Source: Thereva unica
Lineage: Eukaryota > Arthropoda > Insecta > Diptera > Therevidae
Length of the DNA: 64,000 nt
Assembly (NCBI GenBank): GCA_949987705.1
Contig: OX465286.1
Coordinates: 8,745,959 to 8,809,958 of the forward strand
Direction: 5' to 3'
Of the stretch, positions 1-10,755 are shown in pieces. A program made the position numbers and the translations under genes. Numbering within the stretch: the stretch's first letter is position 1; each line of letters starts with the position of its first letter. The notes beneath the pieces are model-generated. The model was not told the DNA's origin. It was given only the letters and a program-made list of their open reading frames with translations, and made no database searches.

Positions 1-1000
1 GGGATTTCAAAGCACATACAGGAGCAGATCGAACCAGCTGAAAAGAAACGATGGGCAAATTCGGACACGGAGTAACTAACGACAACGGCTTTTACACCTC
101 CTTTTATTCGCAGCGTCAAACAATTTGATCGTTGACAACAGCATATTCCGCCATCCATTCAAACACCAACTCACCTGGCGAAATCCATCCGGCAATGACT
201 CGGCGATGTTAGACTACGTCTTGATTAGCGCAAGATTCCGATCGACGCTCAAAGACGTACGTGCAATGGGTGGGTCCGATTGCGGATCGGACCATCTTAT
301 CTTGTTCGAGATTACAGCTGCGATTACAAAGAGCGAAGTAAACGGCGCCACCACCAGCCAAGAAGAATTGGGCGTGCCTACAGGACCCGACCATCGGGCG
401 AATGTTTCAAATGGCATTATCCAACAAATTCGCGGCGCTCGCAATACCGAACGATATCGATGTAGAAGAAATGCCATTATCGGAGTCCATTGTGGGATGT
501 GCAATGAAGTTGTGTCCACCTATCCGTAAATGGACACAGCCATGGTTCTCGGATATCTCGGACGTCGATTTCGAGCAAAACCGACGACTGAACTAAGAAG
601 TTCGACAGAAAATCGAAATCGGGCCGAGAAGCATACTGGAATAACGTTGCGGCCGACATGGAAGAAGCGGCGTCAAGGCCCGAGTACCGGACGCTATACT
701 AGACAATCCGGCGCTTAGGCGGCAAAACAACATCAATAAGCGAAAACATCAAAAAATCGGATGGAACTTTCGTGACCCCTTCCCATGGGTGCCGGCAGCG
801 TTGTGGAGAATTCTTTCATCAGCTGTACAACCACGATCCTCCACAAGATCCAGCACCCGAACCGCCGATTATCGAACAGCGGACGAATCAGTTTCTCGAT
901 ACCGAACCGATAATTATCCAGGTGAAGGCAATAAAATCGCTGGAATTGGAAAAGCGCCGGGAATAGATCAAGTGACCACCGACACGGTTCTTGAGGCCCC
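1..1000 (+). mobile_element. RTE-like non-LTR retrotransposon fragment (endonuclease to start of RT)
   Basis: The longest frame (125-529) reads as the C-terminal half of an APE-type endonuclease. It has LDYVLI near residues 29-34 and the family's end motif CGSDH at residues 53-57, where Ser-Asp-His closes the active site. Upstream of that start another frame already reads MGKFGHGVTNDNG, so the domain begins before the window and is frameshifted. At about 945-985 the sequence reads KAPGIDQVTT, the usual start of the RT domain, and this stretch closely matches 33010-33075 of another copy. The ORF is broken by several frameshifts and stops at about 1000, where a minus-strand element begins. It is a dead relic. 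The clade name (RTE/BovB-like) rests on remembered motif style; an alignment would be needed to fix it. Confidence 0.75.
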
Positions 1001-1650
1001 AATCAAGAATTCGTGCAATGTCCCTGTTGGTTGAATTGGACAAGAGTTAGCGATGATGTATACAAGGTCTGGCGCTTGCTTGTGTTACCATATCAAAACC
1101 ATAGGAATAACGTAGAGTACCGTCGTCAGCAAAGCTGTGGAGTGAATTGGGGGGGGGGGATTGAGAGCAGGTCATTTATAAAAACTAGGAAGAGAAGTGG
1201 TGATAGAATTGAGCCCTGTGGAACACCTGCGGTGGGGGTCAGATTCGACGCCATTCAATACTACCTTGATTGAACGGCCAGAAAGGAAGCTCTCAATCCA
1301 GTTCTTCAGAACAGAGTCAATATCAATAGCTTGTAGTTTAGCCAACAGAGCGGAATGCCATACTCTGTCAAATTGGAGATATCCAAAGCAACCAGCACGA
1401 AATCGGTGTATACTTCGGCTGAGTAGCTCCGTTAGGCAAACAAGGAGGTCGCCAGTAGATCTTTTCGATCTAAAGCCGTATTGTTTGTCGTTCAATATTT
1501 GGTTGTATTCAAGATATTCCATAAGCTTTCTATTTATTATTGTCTCCATAATTTTGGAGAGAATAGAAGTAATTGCTATTGAGCGGTCACTAGCTTCACC
1601 TTTTTAGGTATAGGCTGAACATGAGCCAGTTTCCAAGAGTCAGGATAAAC
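1000..1650 (-). mobile_element. CR1/jockey-like non-LTR retrotransposon RT fragment
   Basis: Read on the minus strand, 1549-1172 encodes a 125-residue RT piece with IINRKLMEYLEYNQIL, QYGFRSKRSTGDLL and DRVWHSALLAKLQ, all typical of the fingers and palm of CR1/jockey-group RTs. A one-base frameshift near 1235 moves the key motif GVPQGSILSPLLF into another frame. The catalytic SFADD motif follows at about 1100-1130. Upstream, PIPKKG near 1600 extends the domain. The copy is truncated at both ends and cannot be active. It abuts the plus-strand RTE-like relic at about 1000 in tail-to-tail orientation. Confidence 0.75.
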
Positions 1651-1734
1651 TCCGGAGAAGTATGAACGCGACGCGAAAACGAAATTCTAGCTAGACAGCC
1701 TCTTGACTGAAATCCAAAAGGGTCCCGTCGAGCC

Positions 1735-1885
1735 GAAGGAAGACCTAGAACAACGTGGAGGAGAACTCTGTTAGCAGAGGCTGCAACAACTGGAAAATCC
1801 TGGTCGGAGCTGAGAGCTGTCGCACAAGACAGAGTCCAATGGAAGGTATCTGTTTCCGCCCTATGTATCATGAGGGATTAAAGGG
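1735..1885 (+). mobile_element. 3' end fragment of a non-LTR retrotransposon
   Basis: The plus strand reads GRPRTTWRRTLLAEAATTG, then KSWSELRAVAQDRVQW and a stop soon after ALCIMRD. This TWRR...SWSE...A.DR..W pattern is what many RTE/CR1-type ORFs show just before the stop. The stop is followed by a short AAG-rich tail (aataagaagaagataag). Nothing upstream belongs to the same element, so this is a heavily 5'-truncated copy, which is common for target-primed insertion. The exact family was not resolved. Confidence 0.55.
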
Positions 1886-2125
1886 GAATAAGAAGAAGAT
1901 AAGTACTTTAAAGAAAAATTTAGCGTACCTCCTAGAATTTTCTGCGTAGCCCTCGAGTTACGTTACTTTGGAGTCCTCTGCTCTAGGGACGCCTATTTTT
2001 GCCACGATTCTCAACGATAAAGCGTATATTACTTTATCGATAACTACTACATCAATAAGACAAATTGTCAAATTGAGGCTAAGAAAATGCAAGAGTGCTT
2101 CAAGAGAAACCTGATTGCATTGATA

Positions 2126-2506
2126 GGGTGCTTTCAGTAAAGCATACTTGCATGCGCAAGTTGCGCAAGCTAGACCCGCATCCACTTGCGGAAAAATCAT
2201 TTGCACATCATCCATATATGCATTAATGAACTTGTTTCGCCATAGTAAATGTGGTGCTGATTAATTGTCATTTTTGATGTTCTTTTATTATATTTAGTAC
2301 ACGCTATCAATATTCTCCTCATCCATTTTATGTTGTCAACCAATACTTTGCTTCGAAGTTTGTCTGCAGCGTTATCGAAAAACTTGCAAAGCTTGCGCAC
2401 ATTTGCTTCGCATGTTTGCATTTATTAACTTTGTGCAAACGCAAGCTTGCTTTAATGAAACTAATTCAAACGTAAATATGCGTAAACTGCATTACTGAAA
2501 GCATCC
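2126..2506. mobile_element. MITE with TIR GGGTGCTTTCAGTAA
   Basis: The left end reads gggtgctttcagtaaagc and the right end reads gcattactgaaagcatcc, an imperfect terminal inverted repeat of about 18 bp. ATA flanks both ends, a possible 3-bp target duplication. No coding capacity is visible. The right half of the same family recurs at 38700-38850, with matching internal text (gcaaagcttgcgca, ttgcatttat). A 3-bp duplication would fit PIF/Harbinger-type mobilisation, but this is inference. Confidence 0.6.
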
Positions 2507-4484
2507 ATACACTTATAAATGTTTGGTGCACATATTGGTCAGAGTGCGTCATTGGGACGGACAAAGAAGGACCTTCAATGGAAAGAACAGTATCGAGACT
2601 TCATGATTTTTTGTCGAATTAACACTGGACGATATTAATGTATAATTTCCGCGATATATGCATAACAGACATTGAAATTATTTTCCCAAAACAATCAAAG
2701 ACTATATTTTAATACCGGGAGGAAGAGAAGCATCTGTGTCACAGATTTATTTCAATCTCATCACAAATATCTTTTCTGCGTATTAATTTAATCGTTTAAT
2801 AAGAGGATGATGCTTGTCTAACAATTACAATAACAATTATAAATCTCGCACTTCGCAAATATCGTGTTGTTAGTGATTCATTTGTGGTACATCGAGAAAA
2901 AATATATTTGTGTGTACATTCATTCTAAGAAATAAAGAAAATTTCGCGTGACTTTGAACTGAATTTCCGCACATAAAAACACATTTTTATGCGCAATCTT
3001 TCCTCTATGATATGTCGTATAATATCTGTTAGCAGTGTTAAGAAGCCCACTCTAGTTAGCAGGAAAAGAGCAAAAAGAAAACATAAGATCTAATGCAGTT
3101 ATTATGTATGTATATATAGTGCAAGCCTATGAAACATCTATCTATATATTTATATATATGGTATGTACATATTAGTGTGTAAAACCGACGCCCATAATTT
3201 TCTTTTTTCCATATTTCTACGTGAATGGACCTCCACGTTGGTTAATTTCCAACTACTCTTGTCCCACATGCCCCTCATCTACGCGCGATTAAGCCCCCTT
3301 CCGATCCTCCTGGTCATTATCAATCTCGATAGTATCCAACTTGTCTCGCTTTTTTCTTAGAATATCATTTACAGAAAACAAAACAAAAAAAAAAAGATAG
3401 AAGAGAAGAAAAAATAAACAAATACAACAACTGGTTGCCTGCCATACGCGCGCGCGGCTTGCTTGATAGCGTATATAACGAACTAAGAAAAACCCGTTCA
3501 GGTAGAAGAAGCCAGGTAAGATAAAACTTGTTGGTTGTAAAATGCTGCAACAGCAGCGCGTCTATGTATTATAATAAATACAGTATCGTAATTCGTGTAA
3601 TATCTCTCCACACAACGCCATAGAGGAGGAAAAAGGTGAAGTTGCCGAACGTAAAAGTGCCAGCAACAGCCCCACATTGGTGCAACATACACAGCATATG
3701 CCGAGAAATCTCAGATCAGTGTTTCTGGTTCGGTTTTTCCCTTATGCTGCAAAGAAGGAAGATAACAAAAAAAACGGACAACCACACTGGCACAAAACAA
3801 GTTGATCGGGTAAATAAATATATGCAATGCTTCTGCGCGGTGAAGACTGCGGGGGGCGGCAACATAAAACAGCACAACAACAAAAAAACCAACCAAGTAT
3901 TACATCCACACACAGGTAAAGTTGAAAAACAACTTTTTCCTACCTGTGATATCTGGGCGGTAGGTTTGGTTTCTGCTGCATGAATCTTAACCACCAAAAC
4001 ATAATCTCACACAGTTGGTTACAAAATTTCAATCAACACAAGAAACACCTTGTATGAATCGCAACAAAATAAGTGTTTTCTAGCTCTAAACTCTCGACAA
4101 CGAGAGATATCTTATTTTGGGGCAGTTTTTGGTTATTATATTGCAAGGAGCATGAGAAGTGGGGCTAGGGAACAGTTATCAATTTAAATAAAGCGCTCTT
4201 ATCTGTTTGTATTCGCTTCCATTACTGAAAGACTGCTGAGTTGGATGGAAGCGGAAAGCAACCTGTTCGCGCTGTGCTGCTTGAACTTCCGGAGATGCTT
4301 TTTATATACTAGAACGCGATATCATCTCCAAACTAGAAGCTGTCTCTCTTAGTTTTTCTTCTTCTGATTAAATTAGTTTTTTTTTTAAACTTGTTCTTTT
4401 TCTTCGACATTTTTAAATGGAATTGAAACTGAGCGTGAAGCATTTGCTATGAATAAAACGTTTACGAAATTTCTGTATTATGCG
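2507..4484. other. Unassigned AT-rich spacer
   Basis: I see only short chance frames, poly-A/T runs and no recognised protein motif, RNA gene or clear terminal repeats. Confidence 0.4.
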
Positions 4485-5340
4485 TTTCAATTCGTTGCGG
4501 CAAACGAACTGTCGTCGTTTTCATCGATTTCAAATCCGCTTTCGATTGCGTCGATTGGAATAGCTTGTGGAGTCGTATGACTATGGGTTAAAAATCAATG
4601 CAGAGAAGACGAAAGTGCTCACAACGGACGGATGGAGGGCTAATGGTCACCTCGATGGAACCCAAATCGAACAGGTTTCAAATATTTGGTATCATTGGTT
4701 GAGGAAACGAAAGTAGCATCGACGTCCGACGTTCTCAGCCGCATCGGTCAGGCAACAGCAACATTCGCCTCGCTCAAGTGGTGCATATGGAAACGAACAA
4801 ATATTTCCATCAAAACAAAAGTACGCCTTTACCGAAAGTTGATCCTTCCAATTCTTCTTTATAGATCTGAAACGTGGACACTGATCGAACTGGACGTTAA
4901 GAAGCTCGAGGTCTTCCAAATTCGATGCTTCAGGCAGATCGTCGGTGTCTAACTACGCGATCGCCTTCGAAACGAGACAGTCAGACAAAGATGTGATCAG
5001 CAGACACTGATCGAAGAAGAAATGCAAAAGCGTCGACTACGGTGGTTTGGACATGTTTGCCGAATGGATGATGACCGCTTGCCACGTAAACTTCTCTGAA
5101 GAGACCGTCCCGCAGGCTGGAGAATCCAGCAATCGGCACCGAAGAAAACCTGGCTAAAGAATGTCGCGGGTGACATAAAGAATCAACGGTTATCAGTTGC
5201 CGCGGCTCGAGACGTCGCCAAAAACCGGCAAGAGTGGAAACGAATCGTGAATAGAGTTCGAGACCCAGCGGCACCGACAGCAGCGTATCCGTTGCAGGGA
5301 CGTCCCGCTCGGACCGCCAGCTAACGGATCAAAGAAGAAG
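4485..5340 (+). mobile_element. RTE-like retrotransposon, internally deleted 3' copy
   Basis: The sequence from 4485 matches the copy at 33370-34350: the RT motif FIDFKSAFDCVDW is readable at about 4515-4560. The sequence then jumps straight to GLKINAEKTKV, so roughly 340 bp holding the catalytic FADD block are missing. The rest runs through SLVEETKVAST and ATFASLKW, then WFGHVCRMDDDRLPRKLL near the 3' end of the ORF. The element ends in ggatcaaagaagaagaag, an AAG microsatellite tail shared with the 34350 copy. The deletion and several stops make it inactive. Confidence 0.8.
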
Positions 5341-5857
5341 AAGATGCGTTTCAGACGTTCCTATCAAATTTTCCTACATTTGGTTTTATTAGGATTACAT
5401 ATAATAAAAAAAAACTTATGAAGCCTATACCTTTAGGATCTGGTAATACCGAGGACTACAGTAGAGGAGCCTGTGGCAGAGCTAACAGCTGAACGGAGAC
5501 CGCCAACCGATTCCAAGAAAACGTCCTTGCTTCCGCCTAGTTACCGGGGGATGTAGTAATAGTACCACCCCAGGAGGTTCAAGAACTGATCGAGTTCTGT
5601 GTCGCAAGACGAACTGGCAATTCGTCATCGGTTGTAGTGCAGCAAATGCTCACAACTTTATTTGGGAGAGTACCGATGTAAACGAAAGGAGTATCTCCTA
5701 GGATTTCTTGCTATGAACAGCATGGGTATTGCAAATAGGGGGGATACAGGCCCACTTTTTTCACTGCTAGTAGAAAGGAGGTGCTGGACCACACCTTCAC
5801 TAGCAGACTTCTCTCCGACAGGACTGATAACTGGCGTGTTCTGGAACTGGGTTAAAT

Positions 5858-6490
5858 TAAGCAAAACCTGTTTCTCCACTAAAGACCCCCATTCACTTAC
5901 AGGCCGTCGATAGGCAGTGGCCTTTCAGACCAGGTCGGCCGGCACGGCCCGACGAAGGCCACAGATTACTCAGTCTGCCAGCCCGTGGCATGCAGGTGAA
6001 GCTATGATTCCCTACAGACACACAGGCGAAGACAACAGCTGAGCATAGCAGGTTGTTAATACAAGTGCAAAAATGTTAATGGCCGCAACGAAAATTTCAA
6101 GGCGGCTCCAGACCCACGCCGTGGACACCCGCGAACATGCGCGAATGCGCGTGTGGATGGTTTTCGCGCCTTGTTTTCTAATCCGAGTGGATACGACGTG
6201 AATTTTTGCCGTAAATTCACGGCTTGAGAATGGCTTCTGGCACGAACTGACGATAAATGCCCAAACACACAAAGTTATTTGTAAATTTTCTTGGACTGCA
6301 GGCCACAGAAAGTTGGCGACCGATGAGTGTGTGGTGATACTTGGCCTCAAGGCGAAAACGAGAACATTCAGGTCACGGCCTGTCGGCGACCTGTGTATAA
6401 ATGAGGGCCCTAATAAATGGCTAGATCCTACACAACAGGGGGTGTGGGTTTCGAAAAGTAGCACAAACCGTCTCACGTAATTTGTGAACG
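5858..6490 (+). repeat. Dispersed repeat, copy A, inserted in the LOA-like element
   Basis: The block starts ggttaaattaagcaaaacctg and matches the reverse complement of about 37330-38325 over several stretches, including tttctccactaaagaccccc, ggccggcacggcccga and the sequence around tgcaaaaatgtt. It interrupts endonuclease text of the host retrotransposon. The right edge was not pinned down. I see no coding motif and no clear terminal inverted repeats, so the class is unknown. Confidence 0.6.
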
Positions 6491-6805
6491 ACCCCTTAGG
6501 TTCGACATTGTGGGGCTCTCACATATCCGCGCCTCTTCTTTGGTTCCTAAGAAAACCTCAACTGGTCTCAGGGGCTTGTAGCCTCGAAATCAGTTCTGTT
6601 TGCCATTTTTATCAGCTCAGCGTGTGAACTGGGGAATGTGGCCACGCAAATTACTGTTGCGCTGATCTGCTGCTACCATTACAGCAACTCTGTCGAGTTC
6701 CCTGGTGGAACGACCGTTTAGCTGCAATGCGTAGGGATGTTAGGAGATTGTTCAATAGTGCAAAACATACTAGGCATTGGGGTGAATAAAGGTTCACCCT
6801 AACAG

Positions 6806-7271
6806 TACCGGCCTCGGTAATCTAGGGAGTAAGGCACTTGGCTACCATCCCAGAGGTCCCGGGTTCGAATCCCGACAGCACGACGGTGCTTCGTCTTTCC
6901 CCCTTTACCCACCTACATAATTTTCCTTCTTTCTTCTTCCCTCTTTACATTCCTGATGACTCCAGTCATAGCCTTCGCTATCCCTTCCTCACTCTACCAA
7001 GCGCATGTCATCGGTGGGTTGATGAGATTCAACTCATTTCAGGAGGCATAGCACTCCAGCGAGTTGTTTCTCGATACTCCGATGTCAGAGTCGCGATAGT
7101 TATGGTTGGGAGTAGGAGGAATAAAATATCGCGGCTTGGTTGTGGCAGTTCCTTCCTTCACTTCTTTCTCTCTCTTCACTATCTTCCGAGTAGAGCTTGC
7201 TATTCACATTGCACTCTTGGCGACAGTACGAAGGAGCCTTCCCCGAGCCTCTAGTCTTTCACATAAAATTA
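6806..7271 (+). mobile_element. tRNA-derived SINE, copy A
   Basis: The head reads ggcctcggtaatctagggag and later gtcccgggttcgaatcccga, that is, an A-box-like and a B-box-like internal RNA polymerase III promoter in a tRNA-like context. A pyrimidine-rich body (ttccttctttcttcttccct) and an A-rich end (acataaaatta) follow. It is flanked by AACAG at 6801-6805 and 7272-7276. Removing it with one AACAG rejoins the host retrotransposon reading (FTLT then AYNKELRRS). Copy B is at 37467-37920. Length is about 466 bp. Confidence 0.8.
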
Positions 7272-8710
7272 AACAGCATACAACAAGGAGTTGAGACGTT
7301 CCAAAAGGATTGTCTGGAGGAAATACTGTCTTCTTAGACTTTACCAGAGGCGACTAGACTCCAAAAGCTACTTTCCAAAGACTCCTTTAACGGAGTGAGC
7401 CTTCTTAAAAAGGGGGATGGCTCTTGAAAGTTTGAGGTGCCCACTGAGCGAGCACTTTCCAGTGTCAATCCCTCAGACCGCTTATCCATTGGATGCTAGG
7501 TGTAGTCATAGGACCATCTCAGACCATTGCTCCCGTAGTCTTTCTGGGAGCATGTTCGACCGTGACAAGGTTAAATGGGCAGTTACCTCTTTTCAACCCT
7601 CCCGGGAGGAGATGAATTTTTCCGGCACTCCTCGGTCTCGATTCTCGACAACCTGATGTGCCCCGGTCTGATTCTCGACAGCCTGGTCTGGAGGAAAGTC
7701 ATGGTGGTTTTTATCCCCAAACAGAGCAACAGACCCATGCAGCTGCCTAAATCATGCAGACCTATCAGCTTAACCTCTTTTCATTTGAAAAATATGGGAA
7801 GGCTGCTAGACCTTCAAGCTAGAGCTCTCCCTTTCTCTACATCGCTACCAGTTCGCTTACTCGAAAGGTAAATCAACAGATCTCGCTAAGGAGACTACTT
7901 TATATGCGTTCCTTGACAACGAAGGTGCCTTCGATAATACTGGAACTCCAGGGTCTCGATACGATGGGTTAGTGGCCCTGTTTTCCAGACTGAAATACAT
8001 GACATTGAGACCTGCGCTAGGCTCAACCTCAAGAAATGTTTGAAAGATGCCAACATTTAAAAATTCTCTGACAACAAAGCTACCATCAAGGCATTCTCAA
8101 CGAGAAAGTTTTGTCCCAACATGACGCATTCCAAAGCCTGACCGGAAGAAATAAGGCCTCGCTCTGTTGGGTCCCCGGACACTGGGGTATTTAGGGCAAT
8201 GAGGCTGCAGACAGCCTCCCGAGGAAGGAGCTTGAGACGGTGGTGTAGCGCCCAGAACTCTTCTGTAGCATCTTATGCTCCACCTCCAGGTCCCCAATAA
8301 AGCAGTGGATTAAGGGACTAAACCTAGCCGATTGGAAATCAGCCCCAGGTCTTAGACAGGCTGAAGATCTTATAAGACCCTTGATGCCTTAACTTCACTT
8401 TAAACAGAGCGGATCTAAGGCTGTTGGTGGGTTATTTGCTATCTGATCATATTGGGCTGCGGTATCACCTCCACAGCATAGGGCTGTCTCAAGAGAGAAA
8501 ATGCCGACTCTGCATGGAAGGTGACGAGATTTCCACGTATATTCTTTGTGAATGTCCTGTTCTGATCTGGCTTAGAAGAAGAACGTTTACCAGAGAATTT
8601 ATATCCGGTGCCATGCTCAACTAAAGGCCTTCTTGCCTTCGTCCGGAAGGTTGATATCTACAACTAATGGATGGTTTGATGGGGAATGCATGAATGCAAT
8701 AAAACATAAA

Positions 8711-10462
8711 TAAGCTGCTTTCAAAGAGTGCGGACATTTCTCCGACTTACTAGCTTTTGCTTGGCTCTCGATTTCTCCTTTGACCGACAATGAAAAGGAC
8801 AGACGTTCCCCCAGGACTCACGAGATGTAAACGGGCCTCAGAGACGCAAAGAAATCCACTGGACCCGAATTGACAAATTTCTTCTCCCGAGTTTATCCAA
8901 ATGGTTTAGAAAACGAGGTCAAAGCAGTACACCAACTCTAGAGCATAAGTATTCAACAATTTTACAACATAGACTTTCTGCCTCAAGATTCGCTGTCTTC
9001 TGGACTACTTAAAAGTATGATTAACATAAACAGCTGCTGTGAGCACACTAAGTGACAGATGGTACTCAAATTTCGTGTGATAGCTCTGTAGAATGTTAGC
9101 AACATCTTTTACAACGATGATAAATTCCTATAGGTATGCAGATACGAAAGAAACGAAAATCGCAACAAAAAAACTCTTTTAAATAATTTAAGATAGGAAC
9201 AAAATAACAAAAAGAGCATATTCGAAAAGATAAAATCTTAATAACGTTCTCCAAGTCTTGTGATTATAAAATTAGAGTAAAAAAATGTCTGGGAAAATGA
9301 CCCCTTGGACTGAACTCTTTTCTTCTTCTTCATCTATCTATCATAAGCATAAAAATTAGCCGCTATTTGTGAATAGATTTTGTGTGGTGGCTCCCCAACA
9401 ACAACAAAAACTCAATCATAGAAGAAGCAACACAGTTCGTTAGCACATATAGAAATAAACAAATTTCTTTAAGATGTCCTCTATAAGAGACAGCGAAAAA
9501 AAATGATAACGATAGAGGCTAATATAATACGATGGTAGAGAGAGGATAACAGAGCAACATTGTCGAATCTATATCTTCTTGTACACACTGTATGTATTGC
9601 TTCAGGATTGCTTCCTCATGTTACCTTAAGAAAAAGTAAATATTATTACCCCGAAAACCAGTTCTAGAGAACGGGATTACATTTGCGAAGCGGTTTTGTA
9701 TGTATTATTTATATCGAGGCTCGCTTTCATACAACGTTTTCGTTCCATACTACATATTCAGGTTTTTGCGCAAAATACACGCTCGAATGGAAACTGAAAA
9801 CAAGAAAAACCACCCCGAAAAAGAGATTACATTGCCTGCCGTGAAAATTTTATTATGATTATATTATTTTGGTATGAGTGTACGTGCAGATGGCACAGGT
9901 GTAATCAATGCAGATTTTTTTTTTGTTTGTTGTTATATAAATAGATATATAATCAATAATATTTTGTGTGCAAAAAGTCTCAAGCGCTTTATCAATGGTT
10001 TTATGCCATGTTAGGTTAGGTTATAGATTTAACGATTAGATAACGATGACTATATATCGAAAAGGTAGTGTACTCTCTCCTCTATGCCCTTGGGGGTCGC
10101 CCATTCGCCTAGCATAGGGCGATTAATTTAAATTAACTGTGACTCACAAGGGAAAATTACTCATCGCTGCACGCTAGCTGTAAAAGGTTGAGTAGCAAAA
10201 AGAAGGAGCAACAGTAGCTTGGGAAATACATATGTGTAGTCAGAGGAAAATTCCCTACACGCAATAAAAATTTTGTGCGCTTGATGAGACAGACGGTAAC
10301 CTAGCTGCTGGTTAATGTTGTGGGGGTGATAAAGGAGTAAGCCAAAATACAGGCTCACAAGCTCCTGCTACAAAATTTCGCATAAAGGTTTTTAGATGGA
10401 TGAGAATTCAATTGTGGGTAAGGACTGCAATAGAGGGAGAGAAGTTTTTGATTTTGGTTGGT
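8711..10462. other. Unassigned AT-rich spacer
   Basis: No coding motif, RNA gene or convincing terminal repeat was recognised. It has short A- and T-runs and short simple AT tracts only. Confidence 0.4.
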
Positions 10463-10466
10463 TTAA

Positions 10467-10620
10467 AGGCCCCCACACACGATCAAATTGGATGTACATC
10501 GAAGGCCGGATGTACAACCAAAACTATCGATTGTGGGCCGGTCGGCCGACCAAAACTCATTGCGCTTATGGGTTTGATGAAAATCTGGATGTACATCCAA
10601 TTTGACCGTGTATGGGGGCC
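10467..10620. mobile_element. piggyBac-like MITE with TTAA flanks
   Basis: The two ends are near-perfect inverted repeats of about 35 bp: the left arm starts aggcccccacacacgatcaa and the right arm ends ttgaccgtgtatgggggcc, with two mismatches seen. Both ends are flanked by TTAA (10463-10466 and 10621-10624), the target duplication of piggyBac-type elements. The 154-bp body contains a shorter inner palindrome around gggccggtcggccgacc. There is no coding capacity. Confidence 0.7.
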
Positions 10621-10742
10621 TTAAGCTTCAACCTTTGTACTACTAGTCTGTCATGTCATTGAGGTCATGGTACAATGTCTAGTAGTAAACTTGATTGTGA
10701 AGGATAGAAGAGACTAGTTTCTGGGAGGAGCTTGTGAAGGAG

Positions 10743-10755
10743 ACAATGGACCTTA
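10743..10755. repeat. Target-site duplication, left copy
   Basis: The 13-mer acaatggacctta here is repeated exactly at 12689-12701, on either side of the LOA-like copy. Confidence 0.85.

Larger units (their letters stand above)
5505..8710 (+). mobile_element. LOA/I-group-like non-LTR retrotransposon with EN, RT and RNase H remnants, split by two insertions
   Basis: The element is readable in order on the plus strand. Endonuclease text comes first (VPPQEVQELIEFC at about 5560, ANAHNFIWESTDVNER, then EVLDHTFTSRLLSD to 5857). A linker with VPWWNDRLAAMRRDVRRLF follows at about 6700-6760, then AYNKELRRSKRIVWRKYC after 7276. RT pieces follow (FIPKQSNRPMQLPKSCRPIS; YAFLDNEGAFDNTG at about 7905). 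The RNase H tail reads LCWVPGHWG at about 8160-8185, and the zinc-knuckle-like CRLCMEGDEISTYILCEC lies near 8500. Most of the RT palm is deleted between about 7940 and 8040. An unrelated repeat (5858-about 6490) and a SINE (6806-7271) interrupt it. The same family lies at 10756-12688 on the other strand. It is a pseudogene; the clade label is tentative. Confidence 0.75.

Noticed and set aside
2197..2421. Short minus-strand frame as a small protein gene
   Set aside because: It lies inside a MITE and has no conserved motif.
6012..6476. 154-residue minus-strand frame as a gene
   Set aside because: It lies within the dispersed repeat and is not preserved in copy B; no recognisable domain.
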